Assembly (NCBI GenBank): GCA_028023455.1
Contig: JAQFVV010012508.1
Coordinates: 1,485,877-1,549,876 of the forward strand
Length of the DNA stretch: 64,000 nucleotides
Direction: 5' to 3'
Origin: Epiperipatus broadwayi
Lineage: Eukaryota; Onychophora; Udeonychophora; Euonychophora; Peripatidae
In this document: piece after piece, positions 24,280 through 34,330 of the stretch
How positions within the stretch are numbered: the stretch's first letter is position 1
Layout: every line of letters begins with the position of its first letter
Position numbers and translations under genes: made by a program
Notes under the pieces: generated by a model
What the model was told of the DNA's origin: nothing
What the model saw: only the letters and a program-made list of their open reading frames with translations
Database searches by the model: none

Positions 24280-25200
24280 TTGAGAGGGTTTTTTTTTTTT
24301 CTATTTTGTTAAAAATATAATGTCAATAGCAAATCTAGTTGATCTTTCTTCGATCACGAATCCATATTTGATTTCATCAAATCTTCAGCCATTACATATT
24401 CTAACTGAATAGGGAGAAAAACAATATGCAGACATATCTAACTTCATTGTAAAATAAAACTAATCCATTTAATCAAAACCATATTCTGGTTCTTCAATTA
24501 CGTAACACTCGTCAGCAATGACTTTAATATCTTAACTATTCCTGAACTAGCTTATACCTCTGACAGTCTTCTTTTTCAGTGTAAAACTAATCTTTGCTAT
24601 GTGATTTACATGCATGTTGTATAGTAAATATTGTTTAATAGTTTAACTATATTGTGATAGGGATATAAACAAATATTTCTATACTATAAATCAGCAATAG
24701 CACTCTTAATTGACAACTCATTCATTGTTTTGTTTTTTCTGTTCGATCTTTCTTACGTTAGAATTTGTCCATTATTTTTCTGCAAATCTACTCACAGCTA
24801 AAATATTTTTTGATCTCATGAATCCTCTGAAAGAATAACTGATTTCTCCAAGAATATTTCCATTTTCAATATCCTTGAAATATTTTTGTAACATAGTTCC
24901 TTGTTTTTCTTTAAAGATCTTTATGTATTTTAATTTTAGCTTTTCTTTATTTCTTTTAAATTATCACTGAATTTCCTATACTGTACATCCAATTTAGTTT
25001 ATTTGGTTATCTTTAATCAATTTCTTGTTTTAACAGTCTCTTCACTTCCATCGACAGTTCATCTTATTCTCCACTAATTACGTTAAAAATTTCAAGTCAT
25101 TTTTTTCATATCATTACTAAATATAATAGATGCATTCTCTTTATTATATCTGGAAATTTTTTTACAAGTTTATAGTCCTTCTTCATCATAACTTGAATTG
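24280..25200 (-). mobile_element. Decayed non-LTR retrotransposon reverse transcriptase
   Basis: Minus-strand translation in broken frames shows YGFVIEERSTRFAIDIIFLT (around 24310-24385), which aligns with the RT catalytic region G-x-I-x(5)-RFADDI-x-L with one catalytic Asp lost. Upstream, around 24770-24840, is GFMRSKN, resembling the GF-x-x-G-R-S motif. Many stops; dead. Confidence 0.4.
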
Positions 25201-26179
25201 CATAAGAATAAGTTCTTGGCTGCTTTTTATCAATGAATGCCAATAATACAATAAATTATATTTCTGTGAATTCTATCTGGAGATATATAGTTAAGAACTT
25301 TGGTTATTAAAAACAAATGTATCAGCAATAAAAAGATCACTCATTCACAAAAACTTAGTATTTATCCTCCCGTTCATTTCAAATCCATATTAACCAAAAG
25401 TATTTTCTTACTTTATATTTCAGGCTTTAACATTTCAATCAACAATAAATAAATGGAAATTTTATACTTAAGAATTGTCAATTTTGACATACAGTTACTC
25501 TTATAATTTTTCATTTCTTTACTTTCTTGATTTTGTTAGATAATAGTAATGTTCAATAACTGTCCATGATCTATTCTTACAATATCCATCAAGACAATAA
25601 AAATGAGACAATTTCTTTTTATAGCATAAGGCTTGAATAATGTATGATATCCTGAACAAAAATCTCTCTGTCCAATCCATCTTAGTCACTAACTTATAAA
25701 AATGGTAATATGCAAGCAATTCATTTCCATCCTTACTACAACATCTCTCCAATTCATATTCTATACTTTCTATATCCACAGGTATTTCCTTTACAATTTC
25801 AGATTTTCCCTTTCCCCACAGCTAAACGTCAAAATGGCTTTAATCTAGATGCACCTCATATAGTCAGCAATATTTTTGTAAAAATCTGCCTAACCTTGGT
25901 ATAGATATTTTGATTCTAATCAGGAATTCAAAATCTGTATTTATTTAATTTATGTCTACAAAATAGTTAGGAATGTATATATGCACTATATCTATATAAT
26001 AATGACAATAGTATTTACATTTGCCTTATGACCATATCAGTAAGATAGTCTGTGGATATGTAAACAATATATATATATATATATATCTTGAGATAATAAG
26101 ATTTCATCATGATGCTGATAATAATGCAACATATATAGAATTGCGCTATATGAAAAATGTTTTTATTATATCTTTAATT
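25201..26179. other. DESI2 intron 1: AT-rich, probably old LINE remains
   Basis: Some slightly higher-complexity sequence continues leftward-reading LINE decay, but no motif is secure. AT microsatellite at 26066-26085. Confidence 0.3.
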
Positions 26180-26189
26180 GTAATAATAG

Positions 26190-26960
26190 ATTTATATAGC
26201 ACAGATTATGTATGTAATATTATAAAAAAGGAACAAACCTCTGATCACGTCCTTCTACAAATTTACATGCACTCGCCCGTAAGCATCACTTTAAAAAGCA
26301 TAAATGTACGATTATGCTTAGAGCTTATCTGTCTATAAGTCAAACTTTGCTCACCATGCTCAAATCAGGATTTTAATCTAATGTGTGCCTGAATTACAAA
26401 TTGTTAAGTGAATTGTACAAACTTATTCATTCTGAAACAGGAGAGAGAATCTTATTTTTAATCACCTGCAATTAGAAATACATAGTAAATTTTGAATTTA
26501 CTGTAATAAATAGTCTATTATTTATATAATGCAGAGTAAATATGCAATATTATAAATAAACAAACCTCTGATTATGCGCTTTTACGAATTTACATGTACT
26601 CACCTGTGAGAAAAAGCTAATCGTTGTGTTGCTCACTGTGCTGAAATCAGGGCTTTAATCTATTGTGTGCCTGAGTTATAAATTGTTAAATGAATTGTAC
26701 AAATGTATTCATTCTGTACCAAGAGAGAGACAGAATCTCATTTTTAACCACCTGTGATTAGAAATACATAGTAAACTTTGAATTTACTATAAGTAATCTA
26801 GTATTTATATAGCACAAATTATGTATGTAATATTATAAAAGAAAAACCTCCAGTCATGTGCTTTTACGAATTTACATGCACTTGCCCATGAGCATCAGTT
26901 TAAAAAGCATAAGTGTACGCTTATCCTTAGAGCAAGTGGTTAAAAAAGAGATTCTACCTT
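26190..26960. repeat. Tandem repeat, about 2.3 units of 280-330 bp
   Basis: The phrase AACCTCTGATCACG...TTTACATGCACTCGCC recurs at 26235, 26566 and (variant) 26846. The linking blocks AAATTGTTAAGTGAATTGTACAAA and AGAAATACATAGTAAA also repeat. Units differ by substitutions and indels, so this is an old array. No coding sequence. Confidence 0.75.
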
Positions 26961-29360
26961 TTGGTCTTTTGGTAATAAGTATCTGTGTAGCTTATTTACT
27001 GGAAAAAGAAAAATAAGGATTAAGTTATTATCCAGACAATATTTTTCAGAAAAAATTCTTAATATATCCAAAAAGCAATTAAATAAAATAAAAATGCTGG
27101 AAGTCTATATAATAAAAAGTTATTTGAAAGAATAGTATGTAGGTCAATTCAATTAGTCAATAAACAGTTCATTATAATACTGGAAGATAGAAATCTAATC
27201 AGAGAGCAACAGTTGCATGACATAATAGACTTACTTTGTTGATAGGTCAAGTCTCAGAAAAAATAATTGGCTAATAAACTCATTTTTGAATTAATTTCAA
27301 CTATTTTTTTCTAAAATTTCCCAACTACCTTCGACATCAATTCAAGTGTTTAATATACAGTGGCGGGAGAAAAAATATTAATATTTATACAGATAATCAT
27401 CAAATAATTCATATCTATATTTTCTTTGACCATAATAACAATAGTTTTATATAATATGTAGTTGCTAAAACTTTAAAGGATTATCAACATTTATATATAG
27501 AATCATCAAATAATTCCTGTATATTTATATATGAGATTTAATTTATTATGTATAGTATTTATTAGACATAATACTTTGATAAAAAGGAAAGGAAATAGCA
27601 TTCTTAAATTGAAAATGGAAATCTGCAAATAAAATTCAATTTTTTAAGATTTTTAATGGTGTTCCTATAACATATGAACTGCCTACCAGATGAAGCCATC
27701 TAATTCATATCAATAACCAAAGAAAATACAAATCAATAAGAAGTAAAAAATATATGTATTTATTATTGAATTTGTAACAAGTGTTTTAATATTTAGCAAA
27801 GAAATAAACTGAATATATTTATTACTGAATTTATGACAAGTAACATATTTAAAAAAGCATAAAAATAATATATTTAATAACCAAAGCAATACAGAATGAA
27901 TAAATCTTTTTTTCGTATTTTATGTTGAAATTAATTATGAGAAGTTAGACAAAAGTTTGAAAATAAATAACATTTTAGCAAGAACAAAAATACAAAAAGT
28001 AATTCAAAAGAAAATAATCGATGGCAACAAATATGTTAAAAGAAAGCAATCCATAAAAAATAAAATGCTAGTATGAGACCAAATGCAAATCCATAATAAA
28101 TGAAATTCAAAAAAGCAATTTGTCTATAGCAAAAACTGTATTAAATAAAAGCATAAAAAATATTTTCGATTTCAGCGAGTAAAAATAAATCCACAGTGAA
28201 AAGCATTTTAAATCAAAGTAATTCTTAAATATATATATGAGTATGAGGCTAAATGCAAAATAAATAAGTCTTGTTACACATTTTACATTGGAACTAATGT
28301 TCAATAATAAGTTAAATGAAAGTACATCTATATTTTTCCATATATATGGCATAAAATGACGGCTGGCAAAATCTTACATTTCTTAAAATACAAATGGCCT
28401 TGTTTCTTCGCATTTCACTATTTTCACAATTAATTGATGGTTGGTACAACGTGAAATCTCATGACAGTATTAGATCACATTCACTCTCGTATAAATTAGT
28501 TTGAACACAAAATATGAAACAGGACTGTTCATTTGCATGTGACCTCATATCCGTATTTAATTTCTTATAGAATGCTTTCATTTTTGATTTAGATTATTGT
28601 TAATTATTTTCTTATGGATTACTTACTGTATTGCTATATCTGATAAAACATTTATTTTCATAATGACTATTTAATTAATTTCAATAAAGTATATGAGAAT
28701 ATCTATTCATTTTATACTGTTTGATTGCTAAAGTATTTTCATGCATTTATTTAATATACTTTGCCATAAATTCTATAATAAACATTTTATTTTTTGATTA
28801 GTTTTTTCTTTGGTCATTAGAATGTATTATAATGCTCTATCTAGTAGATACATGAGCATCCTTTTAACATTTAGACATTCACAATTAATAATTAAAATTT
28901 TGCTCAAGCTTTGATGAAATATGTAAACTAATGTTGATAATATTAAGGTTTATTTTAAGATATTATTTTGCAAAATAATAATTAGGATATATATGTGTTT
29001 CAGTTGTCATTGTAACCATTAGTGGGCCATTTAGAATATTTGAAGTTTTCTTCAACAATATGTTAAGCTTAATTTTTTCAAAAGATTAGCATTTACAGCA
29101 TTTGAATATCACTGTATGGAATTCTGATAATAACTATCTTTTTTTCTTATGTAATGTATACATTTTTGTTTGATCATTATGTATGATCAACTTGAATATT
29201 AATGTATCACTGTTGTATCATTTAAATTCTATTGTTTTTATTAACTCTTGATATGCTATTTTCATTGGCGCATATTCTCGATTATTCATTATTTCACTGC
29301 GATACCATAGTTTTCCATTGAATTTATATAAGTATCGTAACAGAAAAGTGTGTGTGTCAA
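26961..29360. other. DESI2 intron 1: AT-rich, no gene seen
   Basis: Includes partial self-similar segments (for example TATTTATTATTGAATTTGTAAC / ATATTTATTACTGAATTTATGAC near 27757-27830) but nothing assignable. Confidence 0.5.
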
Positions 29361-29432
29361 GCATTGGTGGCCTAGCAGTTAGCATAGCGGCCTTCCAAGC
29401 AGCTGGCATGAGTTCGCTTCCTGGTCAACGCA
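29361..29432 (+). repeat. tRNA-Gly(UCC)-like sequence, probably head of a SINE
   Basis: 72 bases beginning GCATTGGTGGCC and ending GGTCAACGCA align along their whole length with a tRNA-Gly gene with a UCC anticodon (loop CTTCCAA at about 29391). An A-box-like TGGCCTAGCAGTTAGC and B-box-like GAGTTCGCTTC are recognisable. The acceptor stem keeps most pairs, but the T-arm and anticodon stem have mismatches. A linker with an A9 run, (GT)n and unrelated body (to about 29510) follows, so a tRNA-derived SINE or pseudogene is more likely than a working tRNA gene. Confidence 0.6.
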
Positions 29433-31259
29433 TTTAACATATGAAAAAAAAAGGTGTGTGTGTCTGGACAAATAGTCATCAGCATCTTGCCTGGCATTCT
29501 ATATAAGTAAATTTGTTGAGATATTTATAGTCTTTTAATGTGAAGACTGGATGAACATAAAAATTCCACAACCAAACTCATAGCATAAATTAGTTATAAA
29601 TGGTAATCAAAATTATCCACATTTATGTTTTATTATCCTTATACATGCATATAGTATAACAAGCATTTCCATTACAATATATATTTCGGATTTATCTATA
29701 TACAACTATTGTTAACATCAGCATACCAGTCATTAGGTCTTTCATGGATTTTGTATATGATTGAAAAAAATCTGATTTTTTTTTTTTTTTGCTTTAATAC
29801 ATGTCTAAACACATGCATTCAGTAAGAAATATATTGATAATTATATAACCAAACTTTTGTACAGATTCACTTTTAGCAATCCATTGAACAGGAATAATTA
29901 TTGAAAATCCATTATATATTAGTCTTTTAAAATCTTACACTATTCATTCTCTCTCAATCATAGGCCTATTTTATTGTTCACACAGGTTTTAGTGATGATG
30001 GCGATATTTGAAGTTTTTCTTTCCCACCTCTATGTCACTTTGTATAAGCTTTAGTAACTAATAGATGTCTGATGATAATGCTTAATAAATTCCTATCCTG
30101 AGCTGTCTTATCCAATATTCCCAGTCTAGTTTCAAACTGGCAGCTTTCATTAATATGGTACAGAGGTAGTAAAAGAAAAATGTATGATGCTAAAACAGCA
30201 ATATATAAACTGGAGTCATGTGATAAATTAAGTTTATAGTTATGTTCAATTATTGTTTGTATATTAATTATGAAACACACACGTTAACTTTTTTCAATTT
30301 ACAGTATGCACAAAATATCCTTAAAAAATTGCAGTATGTTCTTACGATTACATGACTATTTAATCTAGAAAAAAATAAAACTAATGGACGACAATTAATT
30401 TGTAATAAGTCGTAGTCATCATCAGTAGACATTCATAAGTATGACGCCTAACTTGACTACACACAAAAAATACGACTTAAATGATTACACAACTAATTTT
30501 GATTCATAAAAATCTTATATTGAAACTTTATCTATTCGACATCTTGTGTTGCTGTCTTGTAAAAAAAATTTCAACAAGCTATTGAGATCTTTACGAATGT
30601 AAATGGGAGTCCCTTTTTAGTGAAACCCATATTCAAATTAATATATGTATTTTAATAGTTTATTTTTCATGCACTCTATATATTAACAGAATGTTATAAT
30701 GTTATGTAAAATTTTTCCAGTGCCTTTACAATAGAAAATCTACTTCTCTCGTTTATACAATAAATTCGACAGAATAATAGTCCTATATATAACTAATTTA
30801 ACTGTTATAATTATATCACTATAATGTTATACTGTATCTTGAATTTTAATTGCAAGCCAAGTACCTACCGTCTGTGCTACATCTAAACTTTCAAGTCTAC
30901 TTCTTATTGCTAAGACATTTAAAATTGCAGAATTTTATTTTCAAACATTGGCTGATAAAGCACTTGTTTTTTTTAATCACTAATTATTTAACAGTATTAT
31001 TTATAAGCCGCATTCAAAACATTAAGAATATTCAACAGATACACTGTTTTAATAGAATGAACAAGTGATTCTCATATTCATATATGAAGCAATCGCTAGC
31101 ATAACAGTTAACTAAAAATTTAACACGTAACAAAAACGTGTTTTTTTCCCTTCAAAGGTATTTAAAAACTCTCTAAGCACACGGATAAGACTATTAATAT
31201 GGTTACGTTAATATTATTTAAGAAAAAAACAGCTGTTTATTTTTATTCTAGCTACTTAC
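29433..31259. other. DESI2 intron 1 (promoter-proximal), no gene seen
   Basis: AT-rich. The first about 80 bases are probably the SINE body. Nothing else recognised. Confidence 0.5.
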
Positions 31260-31298
31260 CATATCATATACGTTTACTTTTACAGGCTCTCGCGCCAT
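31260..31298 (-). CDS. DESI2: DESI2 (PPPDE family deSUMOylase/isopeptidase) exon 1
   Basis: First coding exon of a PPPDE-domain cysteine isopeptidase, reading leftwards. The 13 codons give MAREPVKVNVYDM, then a GTAAGT donor (complement at 31259-31254). NVYDM is the invariant start of the DESI2/PPPDE1 domain (vertebrate: ...LNVYDMYWMNEY), and insect orthologues commonly begin MAREPV. The start has an AAGAAATGG context. The exon ends in phase 0, matching exon 2 at 13552. The two exons are separated by a 17.7-kb intron filled with repeats. The catalytic His (in HSG of exon 2) and the later Cys (NCNHF of the family) lie downstream. Divergently paired with BCKDHA, with ATGs 404 bp apart. Confidence 0.9.
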
Positions 31299-31702
31299 TT
31301 CTTCAAAATTTGTAACCTAGACGGTATGCTAAACCGCGCAAATGCTTAATAACATTCCTACTTTTTTCGACATTAACTTTCCGCAATAAAATTATCCTGA
31401 AGTCCGGGATAGTTTCAAACGGTATAACGTTAAAGTATCGTTGTTCTAACAGGCTTATTCTTACAAATATTTTCGTGGCATGTCTTTTCGTATCCTGAAT
31501 TTCATGGTAAAATAAATGAATAAAGCTAAAATTTATAAATAAAAAGAATAAAATAAAATGTTTCCTTAAAACAGAATAAACAGAAAGCGCAGACGATTGA
31601 CTATAGCTAACAAACATGCGAACTACGCTTGCTCATCTTACATTTCCAAATGCGCAAGAATACTACGTAGTTCCGTTCTCGTAGTCTTGAGAGATATTAA
31701 AC
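31299..31702. promoter_or_regulatory. Shared bidirectional promoter region of DESI2 and BCKDHA
   Basis: The 404 bp between the two divergent start codons is noticeably richer in G+C and CpG (for example around 31310-31450 and 31615-31690) than the surrounding AT-rich introns, and contains no recognisable transposon. It must hold both 5' UTRs and, unless there are upstream untranslated exons, both promoters. I see no clear TATA box placed for either gene. Shared head-to-head promoters between housekeeping genes are common; co-regulation here is inference. Confidence 0.6.
31303..31617 (-). other. Long upstream open reading frame in the DESI2 leader (uncertain)
   Basis: A 104-codon ATG-initiated frame runs through the divergent intergenic space and stops (TGA) four bases before the DESI2 ATG at 31298. 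It begins MFVSYSQSSALSVYSVLR and ends LRGLAYRLGYKF, with a hydrophobic stretch of Phe/Leu/Ile around residues 20-37. I do not recognise it. If the DESI2 transcript starts near the BCKDHA side, this would be a near-overlapping upstream frame that could damp or couple DESI2 translation; equally it may be a chance frame in a region with fewer stops. Confidence 0.2.
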
Positions 31703-31795
31703 ATGGTAGTCCACACTTTAAGGTTTGGATGTCTTTTAAATTCGAAAATATGTAGTCTTTCGTTTATTTTTCGAATTTATCCAATAGTAAAAAAA
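31703..31795 (+). CDS. BCKDHA: BCKDHA exon 1 (start codon and mitochondrial targeting peptide)
   Basis: First coding exon of branched-chain alpha-keto acid dehydrogenase E1 subunit alpha, a matrix enzyme of leucine, isoleucine and valine breakdown. ATG at 31703 has A at -3 and G at +4. It encodes 31 residues beginning MVVHTLRFGCLLNSK and ending YPIVKK: no acidic residue, several basic and hydroxylated residues, as expected of a mitochondrial presequence. The exon ends at a GTAAGC donor (31796) in phase 0, and the next exon at 47526 also reads in phase 0, so the joined frame stays open. The presequence of this family is not conserved, so the call rests on composition, splice phase, position upstream of the exon series, and the locally higher GC. 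Fairly sure, not proven; an extra untranslated exon is possible. Confidence 0.68.
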
Positions 31796-32651
31796 GTAAG
31801 CTTGTATTTTTCTTTTAGTGTATATATTTTCAAAATTGTATATAATTAGTGTATTTATAATTTTGAAAGAATAGTTAGATATATCTCGCCCATGTTATCT
31901 CAGTATACAAATAAATGTAGATAATATTGCTTTGGATGTTAAAATTGATATAAGTTAAAGAAAAAAAAGAGCATTTGTAAATGTATATTAGTCATATTCA
32001 TATTTGACAGCGTAAATGGAGCAAGCAAACTGGATTATTTTATACTGTTGTATGTGAAAGATAATCAGTTTCATTAAAAGAAAATGTATTGAGCCTTGTG
32101 CATAATATAATATGCGTTTAATTCATTCGATTTATGTTACGACAAGATATATAACGATTTGGGAAAAAGTTTCATTTGAGAAATGATTAAAAACTTGGGG
32201 AAGAATCACATTTGATAATCTAAAAATACTCATTCCATCAAAATCTAGTTAGCAGATTGCTCATTTTAGCAGCTCCAATTTCAAGAGAATAAAAAGTAAT
32301 ACATTAGAAATGAGTTTTGCAATGGTTATACAAAGCAATTTGTTAATCATAAATATGCTCACTTTGAACACTGGTCCATTATATACTATCCTCGGCCATA
32401 TCTTCTTGATGAAAACAATCAACATTACACTTTAGAATGCCTTTGAGGATAGTCTTTGTAATGTAAATAGGATTTAATTCTATCATAAAAATTATACTCA
32501 AGTATACTATAAAATATTTTTTAGGAAGCCTTATCCATTGCATATATCCAATTCAGTGAAGATATGACTTTATAACAATAGTGAAACCTATAGTATCACA
32601 TCCATTATATTAAAGAATATATTAATTGATTTTATGATTTTGTATCATATC
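31796..32651. other. BCKDHA intron 1 start, no feature seen
   Basis: AT-rich sequence downstream of the GTAAGC donor; no transposon ends or exons found. Confidence 0.5.
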
Positions 32652-32663
32652 TTTAGAATTTTA

Positions 32664-32931
32664 AACCATTAAATATCACATGATCACCATTTCTTATGCT
32701 AACTCGTAACTTACTAAAACAGACAAAACTCTTCATACAGTAGTGCCACTCATTTGCAAGCCATATCCAAAGCTCCTCACTGATGAAAGCCACAAGCTAG
32801 AAACTAGTCTGGGCATATTGGATGAGTAGGCACTAGATAGGGATTTTGTGCACAAGCCTTCTGGCATCCATTGATTACTCTGGCTTGCACTGAGTGGCAC
32901 TACTGTATGGAGAGTTTTTCCTGTTTTAATG
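32664..32931 (+). repeat. Family C element, most complete copy, 12-bp target duplication
   Basis: TTTAGAATTTTA is repeated exactly at 32652-32663 and 32932-32943. Order: a 40-bp end block (TATCACATGATCACC...), left arm from AAAACAGACAAAACTC to about GCAAGCC, hammerhead, spacer (GGCACTAGATAGGGATTTTG), then the right arm from CCTTCTGGCATCC to TTTCCTGTTTTA, which is the reverse complement of the left arm with few mismatches. A transcript would fold into a rod with the ribozyme in the middle. Confidence 0.9.
32765..32823 (+). ncRNA. Hammerhead ribozyme, family C (intact core and both stem I parts)
   Basis: Outer stem I AUCCAA (32765-32770), internal loop AGCU, inner stem I CCUCA, core CUGAUGA (32780-32786), stem II AGC-CACAA-GCU, GAAA (32800-32803), palindromic stem III ACU/AGU, cleavage after UC at 32809, inner stem I UGGGC, loop AUA, outer stem I UUGGAU (32818-32823). 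AUCCAA/UUGGAU is a perfect match. The position next to the core at stem II is A against A, a weak point shared by family C. Confidence 0.8.
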
Positions 32932-32943
32932 TTTAGAATTTTA

Positions 32944-34079
32944 CAGAGAACCCTTAATATTGCCTTTATATTATATCAGTTGGGTATCCAAATCTCGCTT
33001 CTATATAGTAAATTAGACAAAACAATCCTTATATAGAGCTAGTTTAATTGCCATAGTTATTTCACCATGATGAAATATTGTTTAACTTATTAAAAACAAC
33101 TATAGTACATTAAAATCTTTAAGTGCAGCTCAATCTAACTTTTCTATTTAAAAACTTAACCAAGCTATTTAAATTAATTCATGTTCTCAAACTGATAAAT
33201 ATTCAAGTTCAAAATTGAAGGTTTTTCCTTTCATTATAGACTAATAAAGGACTTGAGGTTTTTTGAACATTAATTACTTAAGTTTCGTCTTTATATATTG
33301 CATTTAAAAATATTAAGTATATTATTTACATCATCTTTTAAATTGGCTAGGATAATATAATCATCAGCAAATTGTGACGCAAAAAAATTGAAGTTCTTGT
33401 TTTCACTTTTGATTTAAATTAAAAATTCTACTATCAAGCCTGCTTAACATACTGACCCTTATTTCATTAAGCTGTCTATAAACTCATCCAAATATCACTG
33501 TCATAAAAATTGAAAACCAAGTTGGAGAAAGTACATACCCTTGATTAACACTAGTTTTCATTTCAAATGCTTTAGATTTTCAACTTATCTTGTTTCATCA
33601 CAAAGAATCTGTATAATACAATTAAATTTTAGAAGCTGTACAATATGAATAAATTTTGCTGGACAACCAAATAATTTTAAAAAGATCTGTATGATGAATT
33701 AAGTCATCAAATCAGTGATGGCAATATACAAATTAATCCTTTACGTCCGACCCTTTTTTTGCATTTATCTATCAATAGTGCTTCTTGATTCTCTAAATCA
33801 CATCAAGTCTACTCTATTCAACAAAATCTTTAAAAATATCTTTGCTATAATGAATAAGGATCCATGATAATTACCGCAATTGCTACATGCATGAGTTCAT
33901 ATATTCCTAAAAAAATTCCGATATTTTTAAAATTAATATATTGTTCATCATGTGACCATTCTATTTTTGAGATTACTAAGAACTTTTAACTATATTAGCT
34001 GGATAATTTTGTCCGAATGTAAATGAATAGATGAATATATCATTAAAAGTTGCCATCTTAGTTCTTATATCATTATTCG
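32944..34079 (-). mobile_element. Decayed non-LTR retrotransposon reverse transcriptase
   Basis: The minus strand reads, in broken frames, YHGSLFIIAKIFLKILLNRV (about 33790-33875, compare NYRGISLL...AKI...LLNRL of LINE RTs), then QFADDYIILANLKDDVN (about 33330-33380), the RT catalytic YADD-type box with both Asp residues retained. Many stops and frameshifts. It lies antisense in BCKDHA intron 1. Confidence 0.6.
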
Positions 34080-34330
34080 GTACTCTAACCCGACCTCCTC
34101 GTCGGTACTCTAATCCGACCTGCTCGATCGGCCACCATCAACAACCGGTCTGAAGCCTGCAAGTGATAAATTTTTATATCAAAAAGTGGCTGAAAATCCA
34201 CAAATAAAAAGCCCGAGGCTAGACATATAAAAACACTGAAAATTGGCAAGTAAAAAATAAATTTATATCAAAAAGTGGCTAAAAATCCGCAAGTAAAAAA
34301 GCCCGAGGCTATTATTCAAAAAATGATCAA
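34080..34330 (+). repeat. Short GC-rich tandem repeats
   Basis: TACTCTAACCCGACC is repeated (34080 and 34105, as TACTCTAATCCGACC) in a CpG-rich patch that stands out from its surroundings. A roughly 100-bp unit (ATATCAAAAAGTGGCTGAAAA ... AAAAAGCCCGAGGCTA) occurs twice at 34175-34230 and 34265-34310. Origin unknown; could be part of a transposon end. Confidence 0.6.

Noticed and set aside
26021-26338. 105-codon open frame
   Set aside because: Runs through an AT microsatellite and into the tandem repeat at 26.2 kb; no domain and not preserved in the neighbouring repeat units.
28107-28352. 81-codon minus-strand frame rich in Phe, Ile and Leu
   Set aside because: Composition explained by AT richness; no recognisable motif or context.
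29361-29432. Functional tRNA-Gly gene
   Set aside because: T-arm and anticodon-stem mismatches and the SINE-like downstream linker make a working tRNA unlikely; kept as a tRNA-derived repeat.
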